Below are positions 35,007 through 47,989 of a DNA stretch of 64,000 bases, in pieces. The notes beneath the pieces were generated by a model. It was not told the origin of the DNA. It ran no database searches and saw only the letters and a program-made list of their open reading frames with translations. Each line of letters begins with the position of its first letter. Position 1 is the stretch's first letter. This DNA comes from Palaemon carinicauda (taxonomy: Eukaryota > Arthropoda > Malacostraca > Decapoda > Palaemonidae). The position numbers and the translations under genes were made by a program. The stretch lies in contig NC_090746.1 in assembly GCF_036898095.1 (NCBI RefSeq), forward strand, positions 114,865,881 through 114,929,880, given 5' to 3'.

Positions 35007-37700
35007 ATTTAATTGGGTTTCCCTGTTCTTCCCTTTTCTGTCCAGGGACCTTCAGGGTAGAATTGTCTCCCCTGCAGAGGATAATCCCCTTGCGAGGTGG
35101 TGCTGCTGGCAACTGCGGATGTCCTTTTCCGCTTCAAACCCAGGGCCTTGCCCTTCTGGAGATCTCCTCCAGAGCATAAGCTCTTTGGAGCTTGCTTCCC
35201 AGGCCCTTGCCCTTCTGTAGGTCTCCTCCAGAGCAATAACTCTTCAGAACATGCTCCCAGGTTCTTTAACCTGGCCAGATCCTCCCTCTTTGGAGGGGGA
35301 TCTTAGACAATTCTGGTGTCCCTCTCCAGTTTGTCTTGGAACTTCTTGACCTTCCTACAGCTGGTATCTTTAGAGGAGCTGCATTTTCTCCAGTCTACCT
35401 TTGGAGTCTTCGATTGGTTCTGTTTCACTAGATCATCATGGAACTTCTAGAACCACCTTCTGCCGCCCGCAGGTCTTCAGAGAAGCTGTGTTGCCTCCAG
35501 TCTTCTTTTGGACGTCTCTAAGGGCGAGTTTCTCCCAGGCGCTCTTTCCCTTGGAAAGCACCCTTCAGTTGCTGATTCTCCAGACTGTTGTGAATCTTCT
35601 AGACCTTCCGAAGGAAACTGCGGAGTTCACGCCTTCCTTTTGGGGTTCTGTAGGGAGAGTTTGATTTTAGGCGTCCTTCCCGTGGGAGGCGCACTTCAGT
35701 TGCTGATTTTCGTTGTTGTGGAACTTCTAGATCATCCTACAGATGCCTCCAGTATCCATAGGGAAGCTGCTTAGTCTCCAGTTTTGCATAGGAGGAAGAG
35801 TCTTATTCCAGGCGCCCTTCCCTAGGGATGCGCCCATCATTTGCTGCATCTGCAGATCATTGTAGAACTTTAAGATCTCCCTACAGACACCTCCAATCTC
35901 CACAAGAAAGCTGCATAGTCTCCAGTCTTCCTTTGGAGGATTTGGAAGAAGAGTCTTCTCACAGGTGCCCTTTCTGAGGGAAGTATCCTTCTCAAGGGAC
36001 TCCCTTCAATTATTGCCTCTCCAGTCAGCTTTGGAACTTCTACTCCCTCCTGCAGCCACCTCCAGTGTCTTCAGAACTCCCTGTGCAGCCTTCAAGCTAC
36101 CTTCGGAGGGGAGGTCCTCCCGTGCTCCTTCCTGATGGAAGTACCCTTCTGTTTCTGCTTTTTTTAGCTAGGAGGTCCAGTGAGAGAATGCTTGACCCTC
36201 ACCACCGTTGAAGGAGTTCTCCCTCTGAGTTGCTCTTCGGAGCATGCTAGTAAGGTTGTTTTTCAACCTTGACCATCTGTCATCGGAGGCAGATTATAGC
36301 TGTACCTCGTAGATTCTCCAGCACACTCTTCCAGATGCTCCTTGTCCAAGGCCCCATCCAGGAGTTTCACCTGCAGATTATTTTTCTTGTCAGGCCTTCC
36401 CTATAGATGCGCTCCTCCCAGGCATGTGTCTTCCTAGGCAGGCAATTCCCAGACTCACCTTCTCTTCTAGTATGTCCTCTGGACGCATGTATTTTTAGAC
36501 CCATCACTATTGTGCGCTTCTGGAAACGCACCACTTTAAGAGACCCATCCCAAAACATGCTCTTTTTAGAACTCTGACCCAGATTGACCTTGTGTTCATG
36601 CATGTCTACCAAGCTCTTTCTAAGCTTACCATGAACTATCTTCCCCTAGAAGTGTTTTGAGAAGCTTGCCATTGCTTTGCCAACCTTCCGACCACCAGGT
36701 TTTATCTCGTAGGGCCCCACTTGTCAGAACTGTTCCTGCATGCTCCTCGCCTTGTTGCTCGCGCAATGCTTCCTCCAAGTGCTTGTCATCTCACTTCTCT
36801 ATGGGCAAGCAAAGTGCTTCTAGGGATTCGCCTCCTTTTAAGTGCTCGCTTTAATCTCACTCAGTGTTCAATCGATCTTACGATCTTGCTTGCTTTGCAA
36901 TCATAGGCAATAATCCTCGTCCAATCTCTACAAGCATTCTCTTGTAGATCAAGATCCTTACCTTTCACCTGTTCGTTTTAGACACGAATGTCATCTTCAT
37001 CAGTGAGCATATGTTTCTTCAAGGCATTCTCTTGCAGATTGTCACGAGTGATTGTAATCTGTTCGCTGCAAGGGCTTCTCTTCAGTTGAAAGAAGTTGAG
37101 GGAAAAAGAGCCCCCCTTTAGTCTTGCTTCTCCTGACAAATTCTTGAAGACACTTTCTGAGTAAGCAGAACGTGTGTGTACAAGGTGCTCCAGACATCTG
37201 TCAGAGGTTCACCCTGGCCACCAGAAGTGACCAACAGCCTACTTCCGCAATGCATACAGTAGGTGAACCTTCCCCTCAGGTACCTTCTCCTTCAGAGGAA
37301 GAGTAGCAGCTACTCTCCCAAGCAAGTGTGCGAGTTTCGAGGAGGTAGGATCCCGCTTGTTCCCTCTCTTTGCCTTGCATCGTTCGTGTTAAACTGAGTG
37401 CTTAAGGGTGTATCAGGGGCAGGATTCGTCTCTCCTCCCAGAGGGGAAAATCAGTTTAGAACCCACCAGCAAAGAGGAAAAAGGCCAATCCTCGACTCAT
37501 TAAAAATCCTCTAGACTACAGTATACTAGTAGACCCAAGGACATCGGCTAGTGACCTCTCTCTCATCTCAGCAGATGCCTTTAAGAGAGGGAGAGCAATG
37601 ATACCAAGACTGTCCCTAAGGCAACCCATCCTCAGGATCTGAGTGTTTGCCGTTTGCTGTAAGTACTGAGGATTTTCGAGCATGAGACTTCAGCTGGACC
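35007..37700 (+). pseudogene. Decayed gag-like region of the old DIRS
   Basis: C/T-rich, coding-like sequence without any long frame. Its first part is the ~145-bp tandem array at 35310-36145. From 36150 to 37700 scraps rich in serine, proline and leucine alternate with stops. Assignment rests on its position between the left repeat and the RT relic. Confidence 0.45.
35310..36145 (+). repeat. Degenerate tandem array, ~145-bp unit, about six copies
   Basis: Recurring landmarks in each unit are a GGAACTTCTAGA-like motif, CCTACAG..(A/G)CCTCC, GCTG..TAGTCTCCAGT and GGCGCCCTTCCC. Clear unit starts lie at about 35566, 35697 and 35841 (TTGCTGATT / TTGCTGCAT). Confidence 0.7.
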
Positions 37701-38059
37701 TTCTCATCAGTCTGGAGTTAGTGACCTTGAAGAAGACTTTGAGTCAGAGTTAGAAGGCTCTAAAGGAGACCTTCCTCAAGTCAGTGGTTCCCAGTCCTCT
37801 GGAGGTCGTAGACGGGGAACCAAACTCCACTTTCTTGAAATTCCTTTGCTCCATTAGAAAAGTGAATGGTCCTGGAGAGGCAGTGACATCACCTCCAAAA
37901 GCCAAGACAGTAGTGATTGACCTTATTTGTTGTGGCCCTACTACTGTCAGGCCCAATCTTGAGCTTCTATGGTCAGTTTTTTCCCCAAAAAACCTTAACC
38001 AAGATGGAGACAGCAGCCACCGCCAGGTAGTCAATAAGACCTCAGAGTTAATTGGTGAC

Positions 38060-39240
38060 TAAGGATCTGAGAGGGGCTTACTTTCAGATCAGTGTTCACC
38101 CTTCCTCCAGAAGTGTCTCCGGGTACTGGTAGCAGGTGAGGCCCTTCAGTTCAAGGGTCTCTGTTTTGGCCTGTCAAAAATGTCCTATATATTCACAAGG
38201 GTCTTTGATGTAATCTCTTTGTGAGTTCACATGAACAGGATCCGCCTGCCCCGCTATCTGGACGATTGGTTGATTCTGGTGGAATCGGAACAGGAACTCC
38301 TCTTCTGAGACAGGGTTCTCTCGTTTTGTCGGGATCTGGGGGTCATAATAAATCGGGAGAAGTCTGTCCTGCCACCTATTCGAAAGGATAGTATATCTAG
38401 GGATAAACATCAACTCTATCTTGGGGAGAGTTTTCCTTCCTGAGAAAGATTTTCACGTTGGTGGAAGGCTGCTCTTCCCCTCCTGTAAAACATGATTCTC
38501 CCAACTCCCAATGGCAGAAACTCCTGGGACACGATGTCTCTGGAGAAGTTGGTGCCAGGAGGCATATCATGCCTAAATCTCTTCAATGGGGGCCCAAGTC
38601 AACATATAACACACCATCTCAATGATCCATTCTCTGTAAGAATAGGAGAAGAATGCAGGAGGGACCTCAGATACTGGATGTAGGAAGAAAACGTCCTACG
38701 AGTATACCAGCTTTCGTTGCCTTTCATCTCGAACGTTTTCTGAGAGGGGTGGGAAGCCCACCTAAGCTGACCACGATATATGGCTCCTGGATAGAGGAAG
38801 ATAAGTGGTGATGAGCGACAACACCATCTTGCTGTCGGTATCCTACATCAACATACAAGGAATTACCATTTGTTTCCAGCTGTCCCATCTGGCAGTGAAG
38901 ACACTTGAGTGGGCAGAGAACGTGATTACCCTTTCAGCCTGCTTCGTCCCGGGAAAAAGTAATGTAGTAGAAGACAAGATGAGCAGGAAGACCTAAGTAG
39001 TCACCTTAGAGTGGTCTTTGTGTCATCCAATATTGATGGAGTTCTTGACTTGTGGGGTTCCCCGACAATAGACCTTTACGTAACATTGCCGAACAAAAAG
39101 CTCCTGATATACTGCTCTCCCGATCTAGACCCAGAAGTGGCATTTGAGGACGCATTTCAGTATCCATGGGACGCCCTTGACACTTATGCTACTTCAAAGA
39201 GTCCTGAATCAAGTAAGGGACACTCCCAACTGCATTGAGC
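38060..39240 (+). pseudogene. DIRS RT-RNase H remnant
   Basis: Pieces in several frames: EALQFKGLCFGLSKMSYIFT (about 38131-38190), RYLDDWLILVES (catalytic motif, about 38251-38286), a 'LSVSYINIQGIT' scrap of RNase H (about 38829) and the conserved tail LWGSPTIDLYVTLPNKKLLI (about 39050-39110) with YCSPDLDPE. Numerous stops; dead. Confidence 0.75.
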
Positions 39241-39379
39241 CAAGTCTTTAGACTGAAGGAAATAGATATTTATTCAGAGGAAATTTCTATGCTTACAAGG
39301 ATTTTTGAGCAGACTTGCTCTCCAGTTCAGGTGAGCGCACCTTCCTGGAATGTGGTTCCTTAAGGGGAACGCTTTACAA

Positions 39380-40080
39380 ACTGTTGAGATGACCTTTGGA
39401 GAAGGACCTCGCCCTGAAGATGGTTTTTCTGCTCTTTTCAGCTTTGGCTAAACTTTTTAGCAAGCTTCACGGGCTCTCCTTCAACATGACACATGCAAGG
39501 GGGTGGAGGCAGGTCTCTCTTTCTCTCCTTTGTTCCAATTTTTATTGTGTAAACTCAGAACCCTTCTGTGCCTGAGCCTGATTCCAGATTTATATCTTTC
39601 CAAGTTATGAGTCTTAGAGACATAACCAATGACCCTGACCAGCTTTTACTGTGTCCTGGGAGAGCTCTTAAGGGGCTTTCTGTAACGCATTAGGACCACA
39701 AGACCTCAGCTATAGCACCTTTTTGTGAGTGCAGGGAGAACCAAGAAGAGGATCTTCAGAAATATGGTCTCTCTTTGGTTGAGTGAAGGGATTCCTCGAA
39801 CTCTCTTTTCATCTTCTGCAGAAGGATCGTGAGTTAGAGGTGATGATGTGAGATGTATAAACCCTTCTCTGATATTAAGGAGGAATATCTCTGTGATACA
39901 GGTTCTCCAAGCATGGATGTGGAAGCATCAAATGACCTTCTCCACCCACCATCTGCAGGATGTGACCCACAGGTCTCTAGATAGTTTTTCAGTAGGGCCT
40001 GTTGCAGCTGCTCAGCAGGTGGTTGGTATAACCTACCTTGTCTCCTTTTCACAGTACCAGTACTGCGAGTTGAAGGCTGA
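39380..40080 (+). pseudogene. DIRS recombinase remnant
   Basis: Begins with an EKDLALKMVFLL..SALAKLFSKLHGLS segment (about 39398-39480), corresponding to the helix carrying the first catalytic arginine. The residue there is leucine, so the arginine is lost. C-terminal scraps near 39900-40080 match the usual position of the nucleophile region but are not readable. Confidence 0.55.
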
Positions 40081-40489
40081 GGTTACTTATAAGACTTGAA
40101 TGAAATTGAAATATTATTTGTCATTGCTTTTCCTTTCAGTCTTACCCTTCCTTTGGGTACAACATCGAAAGACCACTCCAGCTGGACTTGATCACTCAGG
40201 TAACCCCAGAATGTTCATAGCTATTCTGTGCTCAAGCAAGGGAGAGTCTTTTCCTCAACAATCCTTATGAGGGGAGTTTGATGTTGCCAGACAACCACAT
40301 CAAAAGATGGTCTTAAAGTTGCAGCAGCTTCAAATGCTTTTCTTGCCAGGCCTACTTCACAGAGTATCCCAGCTTGAGTATTACACTTAACAGCCAGGGC
40401 CGTGAAACCCATTGGTCCTCCTGCAATTAAAATGCTCGAGTTTCTAGGTCCTAGGGTTAGCTTCCAGCCAGTTGGAGAATGGGATTACC

Positions 40490-40770
40490 TCCCACCTAAG
40501 GATGAGTCTCCTATAATAAAGGATGATTGTTTTGTGTTTGTGAAGGAACAAGTCACAAATTTTAAAAGTAATTTGTATTTTTCCTTAACTGTACTGTACA
40601 AACCTGAGTCTTTTACTCAAACTTGCCTGCCATCACCAGTCCGATCTAAGTGAATTATCAGTGAGCCAGCAAATGGGAGGTTGTCTCCCTGTTACTGATA
40701 GGTAATTTCCTGTCGGTTGTTACACCTCGTTATAGTTTCAGCTTTGTATTTATTTATTTTCCTATAGTAA
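40490..40770 (+). repeat. Internal complementary region and right repeat of the old DIRS
   Basis: TCTCCTATAATAAAGGATGA and the AGTAATTTGTATTTTTCC block lie in the internal region; 40637-40770 pairs with 23001-23112. Confidence 0.6.
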
Positions 40771-42309
40771 AGGAAGATGAGTAGAGAAGACCAAAGTTAA
40801 GGAACGACTCTGTCTGGTAATTACTGCCATGAATCCGAGATAAGCAAAGTAAACCTTTCTGGGAGCTTCACCCTGATATCATATTCTGGTTTCAGATAAT
40901 GTCTGCAAAATCGTTAACAGAAAATTTGTGATTTTCAGTGGGTTTGGGGTAGTTTTATTAAACTAGGGTAACTTTTCGTTAGCCTTCTTAGGTGGCTAAC
41001 TTTATTTTTGCTTGGGTCAAAATTTATGCTAAAGAATAGTTGTATTATTGAGTGTTTATACCATTAGTTAGCATGTATTTAGTATATTAAGAATTAAGTG
41101 TTCTTGTATTTAAGCATGTGTTGGTCCTCACAAGTTGGCTTTGGTTGGTTTCACAAACATTCAAGTTGTGCTTAATGTAATTTTAGTAGTTTTCTTTATT
41201 TTTTCTGTTCAGAATTTAGTTTATTTTGCAAACAGTAGAATTTGGACAAGTTTATTTTCTCATCTTGTTTTTTTATTTTTCCCAATTGCTGTTGTGTTTT
41301 TCGTAGAAGTCGGCTGCCTTTTAGTCTTTTAGCACACTTTGTGCTTTATATAAGAGTATTAGTTAGCCTGTTGGGCATATGCAGCTTGTGCATCAGTTAC
41401 ATTGCTTACATGTTAAATAGATTTTCTGTACTTGTTAGTTATCAATCCAATTTGGTATTTTAATTTATACAAATTTTAAAACTAATATTCAGATTTTGCA
41501 TGTAATGTATCTGATGATTTTATTTTGTACAGTACAGTATTGCAATTCTTTAATTTCAGTTTATCTTTATTGCTTTGCCTTTCTATTGTAAATAATTTAG
41601 GATGTCGGCACTGGTAACTAGTAAAATTTGCAGAATTCATCTTACGAATTCAAATAAAACCATCATTTTTGTGTCATGATTGTTAGGGCCAAGTTAGCTT
41701 GCCCATTGTTACCTTTTGCCGAACTCTCCTGCTCTGCACATATGCATGCAGGCACCTTTTTGTACTGTTGATTAATAGATGTTGTTATAATTGTTTACTT
41801 TGTTGTACTCTATACTTCTTTGGATATTTCTTTGATATGAATATGCACTTTTGAACATGTAATATTAAGCTCATGATAACAATATTTAGTTGTCAGTAAT
41901 TATTTGACAGCCATAAAGCTTCATGAAATTTCATGGAATAATGTGTCTAGTAGTAACAACTTGAAAAAGATCAAACCCAATGTTGGATTTTACCATTCTT
42001 TTTACAAAAATATGAATTCAATACAAAGTATTTTATCTTATTTTCAAATCAGTTATACTGGTTTGATATACGGATTTGTTCCAATATGTATACAAGCCTC
42101 TCGTCCTTTAAAATAAGGAGATGTTTTTAGCTTCTCTAGAACAGCCCTTGAATTGGTAATAAGGTAGTTGTTAATGACTGGCACCACAAGGAGGAAGACC
42201 CACCCATCTACCTGTCACAGAGTAGCCACTTTTTATATTATCCTGCTACAGGTTCATGTGCACCATCACACTCCTCTCTTGACTGTTGAATCTTTTATTA
42301 CAATCTTTT
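40771..42309. other. Intergenic, nothing recognised
   Basis: AT/T-rich sequence. Short open stretches (41135-41463, 41904-42116) encode hydrophobic low-complexity products without family signature. Confidence 0.5.
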
Positions 42310-42649
42310 GTGATAAGTGTTGGGTTTGTATTTGTTCCTACACTGATACAAACACTAGTCTTTTAATAGGAGTAGGATTTCAGCAAAGCTAGAAACTTGG
42401 CTGTCAAGATTTTATAACGAGGTGTCGGTAGTTATAGCCTGGTGGTGGGAAGCGTGCCCCCTGGTGACAAAACCCCCATTGCAGTGGTTTTTGTTGTGAG
42501 GAGAAGCTCATGTATTTTCTTCCTCAAAGATAGCACAGTCATTATTAGTTGCTAGACCATGCCTCCTCTGTATGGAAGAATGGTTGATAAGGGAAAGGAG
42601 AATTCAGCCCCTTCTCTTCCTCCTCTACCAATCTCTTCTCCCTCCATTA

Positions 42650-43318
42650 TTATTATTGCTATTATTATTATTACCAGCCAAGCTTTAATCTTAGTTGGAA
42701 AAGCAAGATGCTATAAGCCCAAGGGCTCCAACTGGGAAAAATAGCCCAGTGAAGAAAGGAAACAAGGAAATAAACAGACTACAAGAGAAGCAGTAAACAA
42801 CCAAAATAGAATATTTTAAGAACAGTAAGAAAATTAAATTAGATCTTTCATATATAAACTATAAAAACTTCAAAAAAACAAGAGGAAGAGAAATATGATA
42901 GTACAGCATGCCCGAGTGTACCCTCAAGCAAGAGAACTCTAATCCAATACAGTGGAAGGCCATAGTATAGAAACTATGGCACTACCCAAGACTAGAGAAC
43001 AATGGTTTGATTTTGGAGTGTCCTTCTCCTAGAAGAGTCTCCTCTACCTTTACTTAGAGGAAAGTAGCCACTGAACAATTACATTGCAGTAGTTAACCCC
43101 TTGAGCAAAGAATGATTTGGTAATCTCAGCGTTGTTAGGTGTATGAGGACAGAGGAGAATGTCTAAAGAATAGGCCAGACCATTTGGTGTATGTGTTGAC
43201 AAATAAGCTGTAACCAGCGAGAGGGATCCAATATAGTCTGTCTGGCCAGTCAAAAGACCCAATAACACTCTAGTGGTAGTATCTCAGTGGGTGGCTGGTG
43301 CCCTGGCCAACCTACTAC
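42650..43318 (+). repeat. Dispersed repeat R, forward copy
   Basis: Starts with (ATT)n, then AGCCAAGCTTTAATCTTAGT and ATAAGCCCAAGGGCTCCAAC, and ends near GGCCAACCTACTACCT. The second half (about 42970-43160) recurs inverted at 47990-48340. I recall this repeat type as common in decapod genomes; it may be the antisense 3' end of a LINE. Confidence 0.7.
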
Positions 43319-44756
43319 CTTATCAAACTTCTCTTCCTTGAGAAGAAGACAACAAAGAAGATGATCATGTGGGAAGACCTTCCGCTAAAGGTTCTGTAGT
43401 TCCCTTTTCTTCAAGAGGGAGTTATGGTACTCACTTGCTAACTGGTCCCTTCCTTGTCAGTCAAGCAAGCATGAGCTGGTGTTACAGTTACCGTTGTTGC
43501 TCAGGGAGCAGGTGAGCTGAACACCAACTCCTAGGTGATAGTGGGTAAGGATATGCTGTTGTGTGAAGTTATCATCCTCCTTGTACTCCTCCTGCACTTC
43601 TGACTCTGATAATTCTTTTCAAAAGAAGAAGTTGAATAAGTCCTATGGGACTTTGAGCAATCTTTCATCTCTTTTGAGAGAAGAAGATGTATCCCACCTG
43701 GTACCTGATCTTGTGCAGATTGAAACTTGGTGCCATAGGTCCTGTACAGCTGTACCAGCCTAAGGGATCAGTCCCAAACAGGGTCAAAAGCTGGTGGGGT
43801 AGTGGCTGATCATGTGAGGCTGATTGCTTGCTTGTTAGTAGCTTACTTTTATATAATTATGATAAGCAATGAACATGCAAGACAATGAATATTGCACATA
43901 TGTTCAAATTTCAATTACTATTATTAATATACCTGCATGGATATTATTCTTTTAGAATAAGGAAGGGCACATCCACAGAGAAAGTTTTATCAAGCATAAT
44001 GATATGCAAAATCCAATCTTGCCTGCTTATGGTGTTTTTCAAGTTTACCCTTTTTAGCCAGGATCTGCTAATAAATATCTACAAAATGAAGGCAAGTTCT
44101 CACTGTGCATACACAGACCTCTAAATGCAGCTCATCCCTAATAGCTACTACATTCTTAAAAGGAGGCTTGATTGCAGTAAAAAATCTGCCTATCGTCTTC
44201 AGATGTTTTCCTAGGCCCACTGCTTTGGTGTTTATCATTGGGGTTTCCTGATGCCTGCCAGTGCCTCCACCAGCCTTAGACTATTAAGTTTTATTTGTAA
44301 TGCCAAGTTCCCTTTAAACAGCAGAGTTTGACATGCCCCTCCCTCGTAGCGCAGGTGTTGCCTCTCGTTACCAAAGCCTATCCTCTTTCGAGCTCACTGT
44401 TAAGAAGGTTTTGGTTGATATTGTTTCTTGAGGTTTGCAAAATAGTTTAAGGAATACTTTTCTCTTAACCAAAAGTTTAGAAAGGCCATAGTTTTGGGCC
44501 CCATTTTCATGGTTACATAGCTTGCAAGTAAAGGACTCCCCTACCCACTCTTATTTATAAGGCCAGTCTTGGAAACAGTTACGTGCTTTCCTACATAACT
44601 AGAAGCAAATTCATACTGATTATAAAGTCACATAAGTTATACATATAGTAATAGCTTGGAAAAAGTTATGTACTTTCTACAAAACTGTAAGCAAATTCAT
44701 GCTGGTTATGAAAGCAATTAAAAGTTATACGTATAATAATAGCATATAATTTAAAT

Positions 44757-44760
<4 letters not shown>

Positions 44761-44844
<84 letters not shown>
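44761..44844 (+). repeat. (TC)42 microsatellite
   Basis: A pure TC run of 84 bases. Confidence 0.98.
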
Positions 44845-44845
<1 letters not shown>

Positions 44846-45058
44846 ACAATGAATGTATTTTGTAGCATTTTCTCAGAATTTATTTTCAGTCACTGTAGCA
44901 ACAGTATCTATTTTTTGAAATGGAAATTCTGCAGTAACTTCTAAAGATTTTAGAGTTACTGTATAAGAAAAATTGTCAATGAAACTATTCATAGTTTGAC
45001 TATATGCAGTATATGTACAGTAGTTCACTGTCCCCACTATACTGTTCGAACAGTCTTC

Positions 45059-45530
45059 TACCTCCTTCCTTCCACCCTCTCTCCTCCTAACCCCTTCCTT
45101 CCAACATCTCTCCCCCTACCTCCTTCCTTCCAACATCTCTCCCCCTACCTCCTTCCTTCCAATATCTCTCCCCCTACCTCCTTCCTTCCAATGTCTCTCC
45201 CCCTACCTCCTTCCTTCCAATCTCTCTCCCCCTACCTCCTTCCTTCCAATCTCTCTCTCCCTACCTCCTTCCTACCAATCTCTCTCCCCACCTCCTTCCT
45301 TCCAATCTCTCCCCCCCTACCTCCTTCCTTCCAATCTTTCTTCCCCCCTCCCTCCTTCCAACCTCTCTCCCCCTACCTCCTTCATTCCAATCTCTCTCCC
45401 TCTACCTCCTTCCTTCCAATCTCTCTCCCTCTACCTCCTTCCTTCCAACCTCTCTCCCCTTACCTTCTTCTTTCCAACTTCTCTCTGCCCTACCTCCTTC
45501 CTTCCAACCTCTCTCTCCCTACCTCCATCT
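45059..45530 (+). repeat. CT-rich minisatellite, ~29-bp unit
   Basis: About 16 units built on CTACCTCCTTCCTTCCAATC plus TCTCTCCCC. Frames through it encode proline/serine/leucine repeats and are not genes. Confidence 0.95.
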
Positions 45531-45879
45531 CCCTTGTCAGTCTTAGGAGCCCAATGGCAATTCATGATGATATTCTATATGATTTCCCTGTAAAGCATTT
45601 TATGTAATTCTGAGGAAAAACCCTTATAAACTGATTTTTAATGTTGCAGATTGTTTACTTGTTTTTTTTTTTATCAACACAGTTTTGTATTTTATGAAAC
45701 ACATAAGTAAATATGAACTGCTAAGGAGACGTCTGCAACAATGAGGTTTGTCTTTGAAAATGGAGAATTCATTCATAATTTTATCAGCCAGTAGTACTAC
45801 TACCATATAAGCAAAGTGGCATTGCCATTTATAATGCCTCGGTTACTCAAGGATTAAAAGGAATCTTATCTCTGACTGC

Positions 45880-46600
45880 AATACCACTCAGTGACATCCC
45901 TGTCATTTTAGGACTAGAGACTATCCAGCATCTCCTCAGAGCGAAAGGCTTTTCGTGAGACATTGCAAAGGAGATGCCTGGGTATACTAGACAGCATATC
46001 AGGGAAAGTTTGCAATCTTCTGTAATTGGTGCTGTAGAAAGGGTACTTCTCCAGTCTGCGTCTCTATTCAACTAATTGCGTACTTTCTTGTCTATCTTCT
46101 CTGAGAGAAGCTCCTTTCAGTCTGAGCGGTGAAAGGCTATCGCTCAGCCTTTAGCCTAGTTACTAAACTGAAGGCCTTGACCTCTCATCCTTGGGACTGT
46201 CCCGGTTGATGAGGAGCAATCATGTTCAAAGGCCCCTAGAGAGTACTCCGTATGAACCCTTACGACAAGATTCGGTTAAAGATCTAACTCTGAAGACAGA
46301 GTTCTTCCTTGCCTTGGCCTTGGTAAAGCAAGTAGGCAACGTACGTGGCATTTCTTATAAAATTAGTCATTCTGAGAGGGGGAAAGATCTCATTTATCTT
46401 TTTTCCAGAGTTTATTACTAAAATCTAGAACACTGCTGTGGATGATCCAAAGGTGCAAGAAGAAAATATCCAAAAAATCACCATCCCCCTCTGGCTTCAA
46501 GAAACGATAAAGAGTGTGTGTTTACTGTCACTTGGGAATTTTGAGAAGCCTACACAGGCACATGCTCACGAAGTCGGGGGATTAGTGTGACACTAGCCTT
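45880..46600 (+). pseudogene. DIRS recombinase N-terminal remnant
   Basis: Similar in order to the relic at 18690: a fragment around a 'YQGKFAIFCNWC' reading (about 45995-46030), an 'LSGERLSLSL' scrap near 46125, then a 'LTLKTEFFLALALVKQVGNV' helix at about 46280-46340. There the catalytic arginine position of '(S/A)xxRVSE' is occupied by Lys-Gln. Stops follow; inactive. Confidence 0.6.
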
Positions 46601-46899
46601 TTGGAAGAACCTGTCAGCGTTCACAGCCCACTACTTGAGGGAATATATCCACAAGTAGTTTGATATGTTCCCCATAGAACCTGTGGGATGGGCACAACAG
46701 CTGGTGTTGCATACCTAGCTCTCTAGGACAAGAAGTATCTCGTCTATGAGAGCAGTTGCGACAACTTTTGATAAGAGTAGAATGTCTGGCCCTTCTCATC
46801 TTTCTTTGCCCTTCCCTTGGGTTACCACAGTTGTGTCGTCATTTTCTGGAATGTACTCCGATGCAGGTAAGCTACCATATTGAGCTATTATTCTATTAA

Positions 46900-47218
46900 A
46901 GGTTTAAAAGTCCCTCATGAATGGCAGAGGCAAGGGACAGTGACATTGCCCTAGCAAGCAGGACAATATCCTAGAGACACCATATATATTATACAATCAG
47001 GGCCCAAGCCCCCTCTCCATCCAAGCTAGGACCATGGGAGGGCCAGGCAATGGCTCTTGATGATTCAGCAGATAGACCTATAGGCTCCCCCAAACCTTAG
47101 CTCACAAGGATGGTAAGGTTGCAGACGCTAAAGGCACTAACGAGTCTGAGTGTGACTCGAACCCCCGTCTGGCAAACACCAGGCAGAGACGTTACCAATC
47201 AGGCCACAACAACCCAGA
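46900..47218 (-). mobile_element. tRNA-derived SINE
   Basis: On the minus strand it begins near 47215 with a tRNA-like head: A-box-like TGGCCTGATTGGTAACG and B-box-like GGGTTCGAGTCAC (complement near 47150-47162). A body of about 200 bp follows, and it ends GCCTCTGCCATTCATGAGGG then TTTAAACCTTTAATAG. Different family from the SINE at 3955-4190. I recall this tail from shrimp repeats. Confidence 0.8.
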
Positions 47219-47469
47219 GTAGATTGAAGTATTGTAAGTACCCCCGTTCTCCTAACTAGGAGGAGTATGGATAAAAATGGAAATTCATACTTTTAAGAGC
47301 CATATATTTCAGACAGTGTCCTATGAGGATAACTTCGGCATTACCATCTCGGATCGATAGGAGTCAGATTGGAGTCAACACTTTTGCACCTCTTCAGGTC
47401 TGAGTGTTCAACTTTTCAGAAGTTTAAACCAACCAGTTTGGTTATAAAAATTTCCTCCCTCCTAAGAAT

Positions 47470-47805
47470 AAGTCTCCTATTAAAGGACAGGGGTTTGTAT
47501 CTGTGTAGGTACAATTCACAAATTTTTAAAAGTAATTTGTATTTTTCCTAACTATACAAACAACAGTTCTTCAAGTTAGACACTTCCCTCCTCAACTGCC
47601 TCGCAATTCATATGTAAAGGTTATAGTGGGTTACAGATGTACTGGCAGGGGGTGGGAGTTCCCTGCTAACTGCCAGTGACTACCAACATGTCGTTATAAA
47701 TTTTAACTGACGAGTTTCTAGCATCGCTGAAATCATACTCCTATTAAGGGACTCAGGTTTGTAGAGTTAGGAAAAATACATAATACGTTTAAAAATTTAT
47801 GATTT
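47470..47805 (+). repeat. Internal complementary region and right repeat of the 42.3-47.8 kb DIRS
   Basis: 47520-47570 mirrors 47745-47805 (TTAGGAAAAATACATAATA versus TTTGTATTTTTCCTAAC). Confidence 0.7.
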
Positions 47806-47989
47806 TACATGGTAAGGTCTTATATTGTGATACAGTATAGTACTGTTTCTTCCTCAGTCAGTCGTTTTAATGCTCTCTACTGTTCAGTGTCTATAATCTA
47901 AATTTCTATGTTTTACATGCAAGTATAATCACTAAAGGTCTTGCATTGTGATACACATTAAGGTCTCTTGCTTAGTCATTTTAGTGCCC

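Larger units (their letters stand above)
42310..47805 (+). mobile_element. Decayed DIRS element with several secondary insertions
   Basis: The left repeat (42310-42470; CTTTTAATAGGAGTAGGATT) pairs with the right repeat (47581-47805). The internal complementary region at 47470-47580 has TCTCCTATTAAAGGACAGG (mirror of the left start) and AAATTTTTAAAAGTAATTTG (mirror of the right end). It belongs to the same family as 18120-21105. Inside are gag-like scraps (42480-42640, 43320-43830, 44160-44600), a recombinase relic, a dispersed repeat, a SINE, a (TC)n run and a CT-rich minisatellite. No RT was recognised. Confidence 0.65.

Noticed and set aside
37784..38062. Open frame just before the RT relic
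   Set aside because: Probably a scrap of the old DIRS gag; no independent support.
44996..45607. 203-codon proline/leucine/serine-rich frame
   Set aside because: It is a translation of the CT-rich minisatellite; a repeat unit not a multiple of three and the lack of gene context argue against a gene.
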